A stretch of 15,483 nucleotides of DNA, taken from contig NZ_DEXW01000037.1 of the NCBI RefSeq assembly GCF_002364335.1, forward strand, positions 175,166 to 190,648, in the 5' to 3' direction. Each line of letters opens with the position of its first letter. The stretch's first letter is position 1. Below the pieces are notes generated by a model. The model saw only the letters and a program-made list of their open reading frames with translations, was not told the origin of the DNA and did no database searches. Source of the DNA: Winogradskyella sp. UBA3174. Its GTDB lineage: Bacteria > Bacteroidota > Bacteroidia > Flavobacteriales > Flavobacteriaceae. This document shows positions 9,098-15,455 of this stretch, piece by piece. The position numbers were made by a program, and so were the translations under genes.

Positions 9098-9139
9098 AAC
9101 CCTTAAACTGTTAAAAATTAAACAGTTAAGGGTTTTTTT
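9098..9139 (+). terminator. Rho-independent terminator after tRNA-Phe
   Basis: The left arm (9098-9112, AACCCTTAAACTGTT) pairs with the right arm beginning AACAGTTAAGGG (9121-9132) with one bulged A, then a run of seven T (9133-9139). The loop is AT-rich. It starts 6 nt after the tRNA CCA end. Confidence 0.88.
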
Positions 9140-9200
9140 GATTTAATATTACCAAATATTTACCGATAATAATTAAATTTTAACTGTAAATATTAAATTC

Positions 9201-9533
9201 ATGAAAGATCAAATCAAAATTACAAAACATTCAGAAACATTAACTGAAGGACTAGAACCTTATCCTTTTCAAAAAAATAACAAATTAAAAAAATCCAACA
9301 TGAAAGGGCAAAAGCTTCTTGAAACAAGAATAATAAAAGACTTAGATCAAAGAATTGAAAAGTATAAAAAGAAAATAAGCGCTTAGTTCAGAAAATCAAG
9401 AAAGAAGGTTGTTTTTGGAGATGAAGTTTTTGAACTTTTAAAAAACAATGGTTTGTTGTCTACTGAAGACTATAAGGCAGCATTGGAGATACTTTCTGTA
9501 TGTATTGAAGAAGATTTAAGAAAAAAAGATTGA
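9201..9533 (+). pseudogene. Small gene of unknown family interrupted by an in-frame TAG
   Basis: An ATG at 9201 opens 61 codons ending at TAG (9384-9386). The same frame then continues for 48 sense codons to TGA (9531-9533). The second part has the composition of a real protein: a basic start (FRKSRKKVVFGDEVFELL) and an acidic helical end (EDYKAALEILSVCIEEDLRKK). Read through, it would be a charged, helical protein of 110 codons counting the TAG. I do not recognise the family. It lies 60 bp after the tRNA terminator and may be a remnant of an element once inserted there. Alternatives are an intact 61-residue gene with coincidental open sequence after it, or an assembly error at the TAG. Confidence 0.5.
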
Positions 9534-9755
9534 AAAATTAAAGAGTTAAAATATGATTAAATTTATTTGAGAGTAATGTCGATGTAATTAAATATAGTCT
9601 ATCAGGTGTCATTAAAATCATTGTTAATACAGTTCAGAGGCCTATCTCTTAAGAAATTTACACCTTTGTGACTACAAATTCCTTACATACTTCAAAGAAT
9701 TATTATCTTAGTGTACACATAATAGATATATAGTTACCAGTAACTATATATATTT
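9534..9755. other. Gene-free AT-rich stretch before the cassette array
   Basis: No convincing coding frame, RNA gene or integrase remnant is visible here. Its right end holds the 26-bp palindrome and the -7-like element described separately. The stretch would be where an attI site and integrase gene are expected if this were a complete integron, and neither is recognisable. Confidence 0.6.
9726..9751. repeat. 26-bp palindrome at the left edge of the array
   Basis: ATATATAGTTAC (9726-9737) is the exact reverse complement of GTAACTATATAT (9740-9751), with CA between them. Its left arm contains GTTACCA (9733-9739), which recurs directly 23 bp later as the first cassette's start (9756-9762). This could be a regulator operator, or part of the recombination site that received the first cassette; the sequence alone does not decide. 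Confidence 0.7.
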
Positions 9756-9756
9756 G
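9749..9756 (+). promoter_or_regulatory. -7-like promoter element abutting the first cassette
   Basis: TATATTTG matches TAnnTTTG exactly, and its final G is the G of the G^TT crossover point at the start of cassette 1. No TTG lies at the usual 19-nt distance upstream, so it is a half-match. If active, transcription would begin just inside the first cassette, the arrangement expected for a cassette-array promoter. Confidence 0.4.
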
Positions 9757-9775
9757 TTACCACACATTGGACGAA

Positions 9776-10417
9776 ATGACGACATTTATAGTTTTAATAA
9801 CAATATTTTCAGGAATTAGTTTAGTGCTGATTTTGAAAAAACATGACTTTCCAAAATTGGAAAAAATTATTAGAAAAATCTCATTTTACTCATTAATCGG
9901 AGTTTTAATTTGTGTTCTACTTTTGGTTTTTGACTTCCGACTAAAAGGAAAATATACAACCTCAATAATCGGACTGACTTTCTTGATGTCGACAATATTA
10001 GTTTTCGGATTAACTAAAAAAAATCTAACCAAAATATTGAGCGGAATTTTGACAATACCAATTTTTATTTTTGGAATATTAAGTTTGTTTTGGCAAATTG
10101 GATTTGTGTTTTTTTATTTAATCACTTTGCCATTTCAACCACCTTTTGCAAAATCTGAAATTAATGCAAATCATAACGTTGAAGTTCGAGTTGGAGGATT
10201 TTTTGCTTGTGGAGAAAGTTTAGTTATTACAAAATCTGAATTTAGATTTTTAGACAAACAATATTATGTTGGAAATAACTTTTGCGTGACTGGAATCAAT
10301 AAAATTGAAACTTTAGAATTTAAAGAAAATAATGTGGAATTTTTAATATATCACGATGAAAAAACTGAATTTGAAAACCCATATAAATATCAACCTGAAA
10401 TGAAAAACGTGTGGTAA
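9776..10417 (+). CDS. Cassette 1: four-helix membrane protein of unknown function
   Basis: A 213-residue protein from ATG 9776 (an in-frame TTG at 9767 would add three residues). Hydrophobic helices lie at about residues 2-20, 33-51, 57-78 and 84-118, the last long enough to be two crossings. After these come about 85 soluble residues with several beta-like segments and cysteines (FFACGES and NNFCVTG). I do not recognise the family. The ATG lies 20 bp from the cassette start. The stop codon TAA (10415-10417) is inside the complementary 3' cassette end, so the gene fills the cassette completely. The membrane part with a C-terminal soluble domain is seen; any sensor or effector role is unknown. 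Confidence 0.8.
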   Translation: MTTFIVLITIFSGISLVLILKKHDFPKLEKIIRKISFYSLIGVLICVLLLVFDFRLKGKYTTSIIGLTFLMSTILVFGLTKKNLTKILSGILTIPIFIFGILSLFWQIGFVFFYLITLPFQPPFAKSEINANHNVEVRVGGFFACGESLVITKSEFRFLDKQYYVGNNFCVTGINKIETLEFKENNVEFLIYHDEKTEFENPYKYQPEMKNVW

Positions 10418-10547
10418 CACCGTATATAATTTATTGCTAATTTCTGGCTTACTTACGAAAGTCCAAACGGACTTTCTTGGTTCGTGTTTTATTTAGTAAA
10501 TTAGTAGCTTAACCACGCAACAAACCATATACAACAACGTTGTGCGC
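10409..10547 (+). repeat. attC-like site 1 (type A)
   Basis: From the cassette 1 3' end GTGTGGTAAC (10409-10418) to the cassette 2 start GTTGTGCGC (10539-10547). The outer arms are 10422-10437 and 10517-10532, 16 bp each, with three differences, all A on the left against C on the right. The central hairpin is GAAAGTCC (10457-10464), AAAC, GGACTTTC (10469-10476). Between AAC and the left arm lie 3 nt, between the right arm and GTT 6 nt. Measured from 7-mer to 7-mer the site is 134 bp. Confidence 0.8.
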
Positions 10548-10568
10548 AAGCTAAAAAACCAATCGTTA

Positions 10569-11033
10569 ATGAAATTTAGAATACTAATATTATTATTTTT
10601 TGGATTAATAAATTACGGATTTGGACAAAATCTGAATATGATTATTGATGTGAATGATGAACTATTAACAAATTACATTGGCGACGCATACTTGAATTTT
10701 GAAAATGAAAATGGAACTAAAGAAAAAATACTAATCGGATATCATCCTGGAGAATTAATTCTCAACGAAAATGCGTGGAATAAAATTAAATCTGACGAAA
10801 CGACTGAAATCACATTTTCATTTACATACTCTACTTGGAAAAGACAGAAACAAGAAAGCGTAAACTTTAAGATGAATATGAAAAAATATCATTTTGAAAA
10901 ACAATATTTAATATTGCATATTTACGATTTTCGGGAAAGGAAATATCGCAGAAAATATGGTTGCTTAACGGACCAAGATTACATTTATGACTTTAACTTT
11001 CCACAAGGCGGAATTTTAATAAGTTGCGGATAA
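10569..11033 (+). CDS. Cassette 2: small exported protein of unknown function
   Basis: A 154-residue protein. ATG 10569 is preferred over an in-frame GTG at 10542 because it places a textbook signal peptide at the N-terminus (MKFRILILLFFGLINYGFG, then QNLN) and because the GTG lies inside the recombination core. The mature part alternates beta-like segments with charged turns, including a WKRQKQESVNFKMNMKK stretch, and ends in a cysteine-containing tail (GGILISCG). Two cysteines (in KYGCLTD and at the end) could form a disulfide in the periplasm. I do not recognise the family. It is the sole gene of its cassette, starting about 30 bp after the cassette start and ending 18 bp before the next site. 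Confidence 0.75.
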   Translation: MKFRILILLFFGLINYGFGQNLNMIIDVNDELLTNYIGDAYLNFENENGTKEKILIGYHPGELILNENAWNKIKSDETTEITFSFTYSTWKRQKQESVNFKMNMKKYHFEKQYLILHIYDFRERKYRRKYGCLTDQDYIYDFNFPQGGILISCG

Positions 11034-11050
11034 AAAAACAAATAAAGCCA

Positions 11051-11248
11051 GCGCACAACAATGGCTATAGTTAATACGGGTTTTGGTGTTTAACCCAAAG
11101 TTTAGTGCTTTTCACCAAGTCCGCCAAATCTTTTGATTTGGCTTTAGAACAAAAAAGATAAAACAAAATAAAAAGATTTGGCTAAGTGCTTAATCGGAAA
11201 TTAATTACTTTTAATTCCCGTACTAACCATAGCCGAGACGTTAGGTGC
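11051..11248 (+). repeat. attC-like site 2 (type B, longer)
   Basis: From GCGCACAAC (11051-11059) to GTTAGGTGC (11240-11248). The outer arms are 11063-11080 and 11217-11234, 18 bp each, pairing except at two positions that are A on the left and C on the right. An internal hairpin GCCAAATC (11123-11130), TTTT, GATTTGGC (11135-11142) is present, and a second GATTTGGC copy lies at 11175-11182. The 7-mer to 7-mer length is 194 bp. The sequence is unrelated to the type A sites apart from the overall design: 3 nt after AAC, 5 nt before GTT. Confidence 0.75.
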
Positions 11249-11265
11249 AATTTGAAGAAAACTGA

Positions 11266-12990
11266 TTACTTTCTAATAAACCTTGTGAAAAATTCTTTTT
11301 GAGAAGTTAATATTTTAATGAAATAATGCCCAGATTTCAAATTTGAGACATCAATTTTAATATTCTGGTTCCTTGATGTCACTTTTTTAACTTCCTGTCC
11401 CAAAAAATTATATATAATAATAGATTCGACATCAATTTGTTTTTTCATCTTAAGATTTAAAAAATCATTGGTTGGATTAGGGTATTGAATAAAATAATCA
11501 GAAAATTCAAAACTAGGAACATCTAATATGCAACATTGAAATATGTGGTCTAGATTAAAAGCATTATCGTTAGGTGTTGTTTCAGTTAAATCAGAACTTA
11601 TACTTCCCGTAAAATTTAAAATATCACCATTATCAATAGGTGGAACATTAAAATCTAATATAAAATCAATTGACCTAGTTTCAAAAGGTTTAAGGTTAAT
11701 AAATTCCCAGATTAACTCATCCGTGTTTTGTTCAGATACAATTGGAATGGCTGAATTAAAATCAATTACATTATCATCAAAAATAAAATTAACAAATCCA
11801 GATTGTGTCATAGTTCCTTGATTGCTAAAATTTATTCTGTATGTAGCAGTATAGTCATAATAGGAGTTAATTGTTTCGATAGAAATTTTCAAGTCAGGAT
11901 ATGAACCAGCTGGAGTAATACAAAAATCTTGAACAGCTGGACTTGATTCGTCTGGAAAAATAACTGCAACACTTGTTGGAGAAATATTAAAATAGGTATT
12001 GTTTGATATTAAAGGAGTTAACGTAAATGAACCTTCTTGTACATTGTACTGATAAGTTCCTGATGAATTCGAGAAAAAATCGCCTGCATTTAAACCATCA
12101 GATATTCCGAACATTAAACCTTCATAATTTAAATCAGTAGCTGAACATCCATCATTAACTTCATCATACTTTACATTTCCGGTTATTGAATAAAAAGAGC
12201 TTCCTTGATTAAAATTACATAAAGAATTGGCATAACAATCCATATAACCATATTGAATTATTTTTTCTTCTACATCACTCAATTGATTCCCATCTGCACA
12301 TATATATTGCAAATTCTCATTATCCGAGAAATTCAAATTCTCTACCGATTCATTCTTAATATTTAAAGTTGTCAAATCATTAAATGAACAATTTAAATAA
12401 ATCAAATTTTCCAAATTGGTTAAGTCAATAGTTGATAAATCATTGTTTTGACAATACAGATATTGCAATGCTTGTGTTTCATCTAAATTTAAAGATGCAA
12501 TTTGATTGTTCCTTATATCTAAAACTGCCAAATTTGATAATCCTAAAAGATTTATGGCTGTTAATTGATTATCCCTAAATGAAATATTATGGACTTCTGA
12601 TAAACCAGAAAGATTAACATTTGTAAGTTGATTATTATTAATATCAAAACCAACCATGTTTGTTAATGCAGATAAATCTAATTCAGTAATCAAATTATTG
12701 TTACACTGCAAATGTTCAAGGTTTGTAAAAAATTCAATTCCTGTCAAATCAGAAATATTAGAGTCACTTATTGCCAAACTGCATACTAATAATGCTTCTG
12801 AAACTTCTATTTCACCATCGTTATTAGCATCAACCTTAAATGAATTACCATTACATTGATATGCTACACCATTTCCAGATACTGCTGACAATAATTTTGT
12901 TTTGAAATTGTCATCTGGAAAATTTATAACTTGAGAATACGAATATGTACAGAAAAGAAAGCACAATAGATTGAATAAAAATTTATTCAT
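11266..12990 (-). CDS. Cassette 3: secreted leucine-rich-repeat protein with T9SS sorting domain
   Basis: A 574-residue protein. ATG 12990 gives a clean signal peptide (residues 1-20, ending TYSYSQ); an upstream extension from a GTG at 13044 would start inside the attC site and is rejected. An EF-hand-like loop DANNDGEIEVSEAL is at 54-67. Bacteroidota-type leucine-rich repeats follow at about 70-255, with units such as LEHLQCNNNLITELDLS and LAVLDIRNNQIASLNLD. A beta-rich region with a DUF11/DUF7619-like look spans about 262-487. A C-terminal type IX secretion tail covers about 502-574 (YPNPTNDFLNL, LGQEV, LKSGHYFIKI). It should be exported and anchored at the cell surface. The gene is reversed relative to the array. 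TATCTTTA on its own strand (13014-13021) is a near -7 box, so it may carry its own promoter. Confidence 0.85.
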   Translation of the reverse strand: MNKFLFNLLCFLFCTYSYSQVINFPDDNFKTKLLSAVSGNGVAYQCNGNSFKVDANNDGEIEVSEALLVCSLAISDSNISDLTGIEFFTNLEHLQCNNNLITELDLSALTNMVGFDINNNQLTNVNLSGLSEVHNISFRDNQLTAINLLGLSNLAVLDIRNNQIASLNLDETQALQYLYCQNNDLSTIDLTNLENLIYLNCSFNDLTTLNIKNESVENLNFSDNENLQYICADGNQLSDVEEKIIQYGYMDCYANSLCNFNQGSSFYSITGNVKYDEVNDGCSATDLNYEGLMFGISDGLNAGDFFSNSSGTYQYNVQEGSFTLTPLISNNTYFNISPTSVAVIFPDESSPAVQDFCITPAGSYPDLKISIETINSYYDYTATYRINFSNQGTMTQSGFVNFIFDDNVIDFNSAIPIVSEQNTDELIWEFINLKPFETRSIDFILDFNVPPIDNGDILNFTGSISSDLTETTPNDNAFNLDHIFQCCILDVPSFEFSDYFIQYPNPTNDFLNLKMKKQIDVESIIIYNFLGQEVKKVTSRNQNIKIDVSNLKSGHYFIKILTSQKEFFTRFIRK

Positions 12991-13032
12991 GATAGTAATT
13001 TTGGAATATTTAATAAAGATAAATAAAAAAAC

Positions 13033-13172
13033 TGCACCTAACACCGTATATAATTTATTGCTGGCTTCTCGCCTACTTACGAAAGTCCTCGCGGACTTTC
13101 TTGGTTGGTAATTATTTACTAAATTAGTTGCTTAAACCAAGCAACAAACCATATACAAAGACGTTGTATGCC
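13033..13172 (+). repeat. attC-like site 3 (type A)
   Basis: From TGCACCTAAC (13033-13042) to GTTGTATGCC (13163-13172). Outer arms 13046-13061 and 13141-13156. Central perfect hairpin GAAAGTCC (13081-13088), TCGC, GGACTTTC (13093-13100). The 7-mer to 7-mer length is 134 bp, the same as sites 1 and 4, and the sequence is nearly identical to site 4. Confidence 0.8.
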
Positions 13173-13212
13173 ATTTGAACCAACCCAAGAACAATAAAGC
13201 CAAAAATGAAAT

Positions 13213-14679
13213 ATGTCCAATTTTAAACTACTTTTTTCCGACTATTTTGAAATTGACAATTCGAATTTAGAAAAATTTGGAGCATTGAATATTTGTTTAA
13301 GCTCTGACTTACCAATGTTTATTGACCCTTTTTTATTATTTGCATCTGAAAAACCAGAATATAAGGAACTTCATAAAAAAGTCGTTGAACATTTACTTAT
13401 ATTAAAGGAATATGCGACTGAAAATGAAGGAATAGATGTAGATATAAATCTATTCAAATTTCCTGAAATTAAACAAAATTGGTTAGGATTATCAAAATAT
13501 GGTAATGGCGGAAAAGGGTTGGGAAAAAAATTTGCAAATGGAGCTATAAATGCTTTTAATGGTTTTTACAGCACTTTTGGAGAAGAGGAAATAACTGCCG
13601 AAACTCATATAGAAAAATTAACTCTTCTAAACTCTGGAGTTGGTAAAGATTTTATTAGTGACTTTACGACAAATTTAATACAGGAATATCTACTTGAGTT
13701 TACCGAAAAGTTTGCAAAAAAATATTTAAAAGAGAATCAAACTAAAGACTATTCAATAAGGTGCCGATTCGATAAAAAAACAAAAATATGGCTACCTCGA
13801 ACTTTTAGACTTCCATATTTTTTTAGAGAAAATGGAGGCGATTTCATTATTCTAACACCTTTAGATATTCTAACTGTAGATGATGCTGTAATCAATAACT
13901 CTGATTTTTATTCAAGTTTTCAAAATGTAACAAGGTCTTTAGAAAATTCATCTTTACGTTCAGCAATCAATGAATTTTTTAGGTCTCACTTACCAAGGAA
14001 GCCTAAAAAGAAAGATAAAGAATATGCGTTTTTAAAAACAATCAGAAAATTCCCTGATTTAGTTGACTTTTATATAAAACTGAAAGAAGACAAAAAGTAT
14101 GAAGTTACTTCTGCTTCTATGTCGCAAATTAATGAACTAAAAGAAAAATTAGTAGACGCTCTAACACCATTATGCGAATTACTAAACAAGAATAGTGACT
14201 TTTACAAATTACAATCTAATAGTTATGATGAATCTCTAAAAAGAGCTTTGTATCTAAAAGATGTAATCGAAAATAATGACGGTTATCGTATCTTCTATGA
14301 TGGTCATCGACCTATTGCAAAAGAAGATACAATTCAGAGAATATTTAGACTGACTTGGTACGCATCGCCATATGATGTTAATGCAGAAGTAAATAATGGT
14401 CGTGGACCAGCAGATTATAAAGTATCTTTTGGAAGTGGAGATTCAACTATTGTAGAATTTAAATTAGCAAAATCATCTTCATTAAAGAGAAATTTAGAAA
14501 ATCAAACAGACATATATAAATCTGCATCAAAATCTGCCAGAGATATTTCTGTTGTTTTATGTTATACATCATCAGATATCCGAAAGGTTAATAAAGTTTT
14601 AAAAGAAATTCAAAAAGAGAATCACGAAAACATAATAGTAATTGACGCTTCAAGAAAAGCATCAGCTTCTAAAGTTTAA
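13213..14679 (+). CDS. Cassette 4: predicted PD-(D/E)XK nuclease, candidate defence gene
   Basis: A 488-residue soluble protein. The C-terminal part carries a PD-(D/E)XK-like core: ADYKVSF with Asp401, then VEFKLAK with Glu415 and Lys417, followed by Gln431 and Tyr435 in NQTDIYKSA, which fits the QxxxY motif of RecB-like nucleases. A further strand (ISVVLCYTS, 445-453) fits the fold. The N-terminal 380 residues are not a family I can name; they include FIDPFLLF (37-43) and a basic patch PRKPKKKDK (261-269). ATG 13213 is preferred; another ATG at 13206 is out of frame. Single-gene nucleases in cassettes are often anti-phage in other integrons, so a defence role is plausible, but it is inference. 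Confidence 0.72.
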   Translation: MSNFKLLFSDYFEIDNSNLEKFGALNICLSSDLPMFIDPFLLFASEKPEYKELHKKVVEHLLILKEYATENEGIDVDINLFKFPEIKQNWLGLSKYGNGGKGLGKKFANGAINAFNGFYSTFGEEEITAETHIEKLTLLNSGVGKDFISDFTTNLIQEYLLEFTEKFAKKYLKENQTKDYSIRCRFDKKTKIWLPRTFRLPYFFRENGGDFIILTPLDILTVDDAVINNSDFYSSFQNVTRSLENSSLRSAINEFFRSHLPRKPKKKDKEYAFLKTIRKFPDLVDFYIKLKEDKKYEVTSASMSQINELKEKLVDALTPLCELLNKNSDFYKLQSNSYDESLKRALYLKDVIENNDGYRIFYDGHRPIAKEDTIQRIFRLTWYASPYDVNAEVNNGRGPADYKVSFGSGDSTIVEFKLAKSSSLKRNLENQTDIYKSASKSARDISVVLCYTSSDIRKVNKVLKEIQKENHENIIVIDASRKASASKV

Positions 14680-14712
14680 TTAATAGAAATAATAACAGAC
14701 TGAAAAAAAAAC

Positions 14713-14852
14713 GGCATACAACACCGTATATAATTTATTGCTGGCTTCTCGCCTACTTACGATTGTCCTCGCGGACTTTCTTGGTCAGTAATTATTTACT
14801 AAATTAGGTGCTTAAAACACGCAACAAACTATATACAAACACGTTGCCATTC
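14713..14852 (+). repeat. attC-like site 4 (type A)
   Basis: From GGCATACAAC (14713-14722) to GTTGCCATTC (14843-14852). Outer arms 14726-14741 and 14821-14836, with two A-against-C positions. The central hairpin is imperfect here: GATTGTCC (14761-14768) against GGACTTTC (14773-14780). The 7-mer to 7-mer length is 134 bp. Apart from a few substitutions it matches site 3 along its length. Confidence 0.8.
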
Positions 14853-14888
14853 ATTACCAGAAACCCATGAAATGATAGAATTTAAATA

Positions 14889-15452
14889 ATGATCAGAGCA
14901 TTTTTTAAAGAATTAGCAGAAAAAGAAAATGGAAAACTTTATTTCCAAGATAAAGATGTTTCGATTGGTGGCGGAGTAAGAAGTCCAAATGTGATTTATA
15001 AATTAACATTTGATTCTAACGACAATGAGTTCACAATCATTAATCGAACCGGAACTTCATACGTCGGAACTATAAGTTGTAAAATATCCAAAACTATTCA
15101 ACCAATTGCATTTGAAATTAATAGTATTTCCCATATTAAAAACTTGTTTCTTCGAAAAAAAAGCAGACTAAAAATAGATACAGATAATGAGAACTTAAGG
15201 TTTTTCATTGAGAATAATCCGAATTATAAACGATTAAGCAAAATTGCTGATAAGGAAAATTTTAGTCCAATAATAACTTGCGAATTAGATGATAATTGGA
15301 ACATAATATCCAAATATCATTTAGAGTTTGACGATTGGACACAAGTCGTAGAGCCAACTATTGAGCTGATTAAAAACTTAATTTCTGAATTTGAAAAACG
15401 GATTGCAAATATTAGTAACAAAGCATATCGTGAAATGAATTGGAAAAAATAA
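14889..15452 (+). CDS. Cassette 5: soluble protein of unknown function
   Basis: A 187-residue protein with no signal peptide or membrane helix. The N-terminal two thirds look beta-rich (GKLYFQDKDVSIGGGV, EFTIINRTGTSYVGTISCKI), and the C-terminal third is a charged helix (PTIELIKNLISEFEKRIANIS, given in parts about residues 151-172). A KKSRLK segment at about 89-94 is basic. I do not recognise the family. The ATG at 14889 is the first in frame, about 45 bp into the cassette. The stop (15450-15452) lies 3 bp before the cassette's complementary 3' end. As a single gene between two attC-like sites it is cargo of the array. Confidence 0.75.
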   Translation: MIRAFFKELAEKENGKLYFQDKDVSIGGGVRSPNVIYKLTFDSNDNEFTIINRTGTSYVGTISCKISKTIQPIAFEINSISHIKNLFLRKKSRLKIDTDNENLRFFIENNPNYKRLSKIADKENFSPIITCELDDNWNIISKYHLEFDDWTQVVEPTIELIKNLISEFEKRIANISNKAYREMNWKK

Positions 15453-15455
15453 CGA

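Noticed and set aside
9082..9100. tRNA-Phe 3' end as attL of an integrated element
   Set aside because: No second copy of the tRNA 3' sequence and no integrase gene occur in the window, so the claim cannot be supported here.
10457..10476. Hairpin in the attC-like sites as a rho-independent terminator
   Set aside because: No T run follows the GGACTTTC arm, and the hairpin is nested in a larger palindrome, so it is better explained as part of the recombination site.
10542..10568. GTG start for the cassette 2 gene, and likewise the TTG at 9767 and the reverse GTG at 13044
   Set aside because: These starts lie in or next to the recombination core. The downstream ATGs give clean signal peptides (cassettes 2 and 3) or a normal start (cassette 1).
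9756..14722. Terminal inverted repeats of five small transposons
   Set aside because: The matching ends are only 9-10 bp, differ from unit to unit, no unit encodes a transposase, and no target-site duplications are seen. The cassette model explains the pairs and the palindromes together.
10409..14852. CRISPR array
   Set aside because: The repeats are over 130 bp, palindromic, about 0.7-2 kb apart, and have genes between them; there are no short regular spacers or cas genes.
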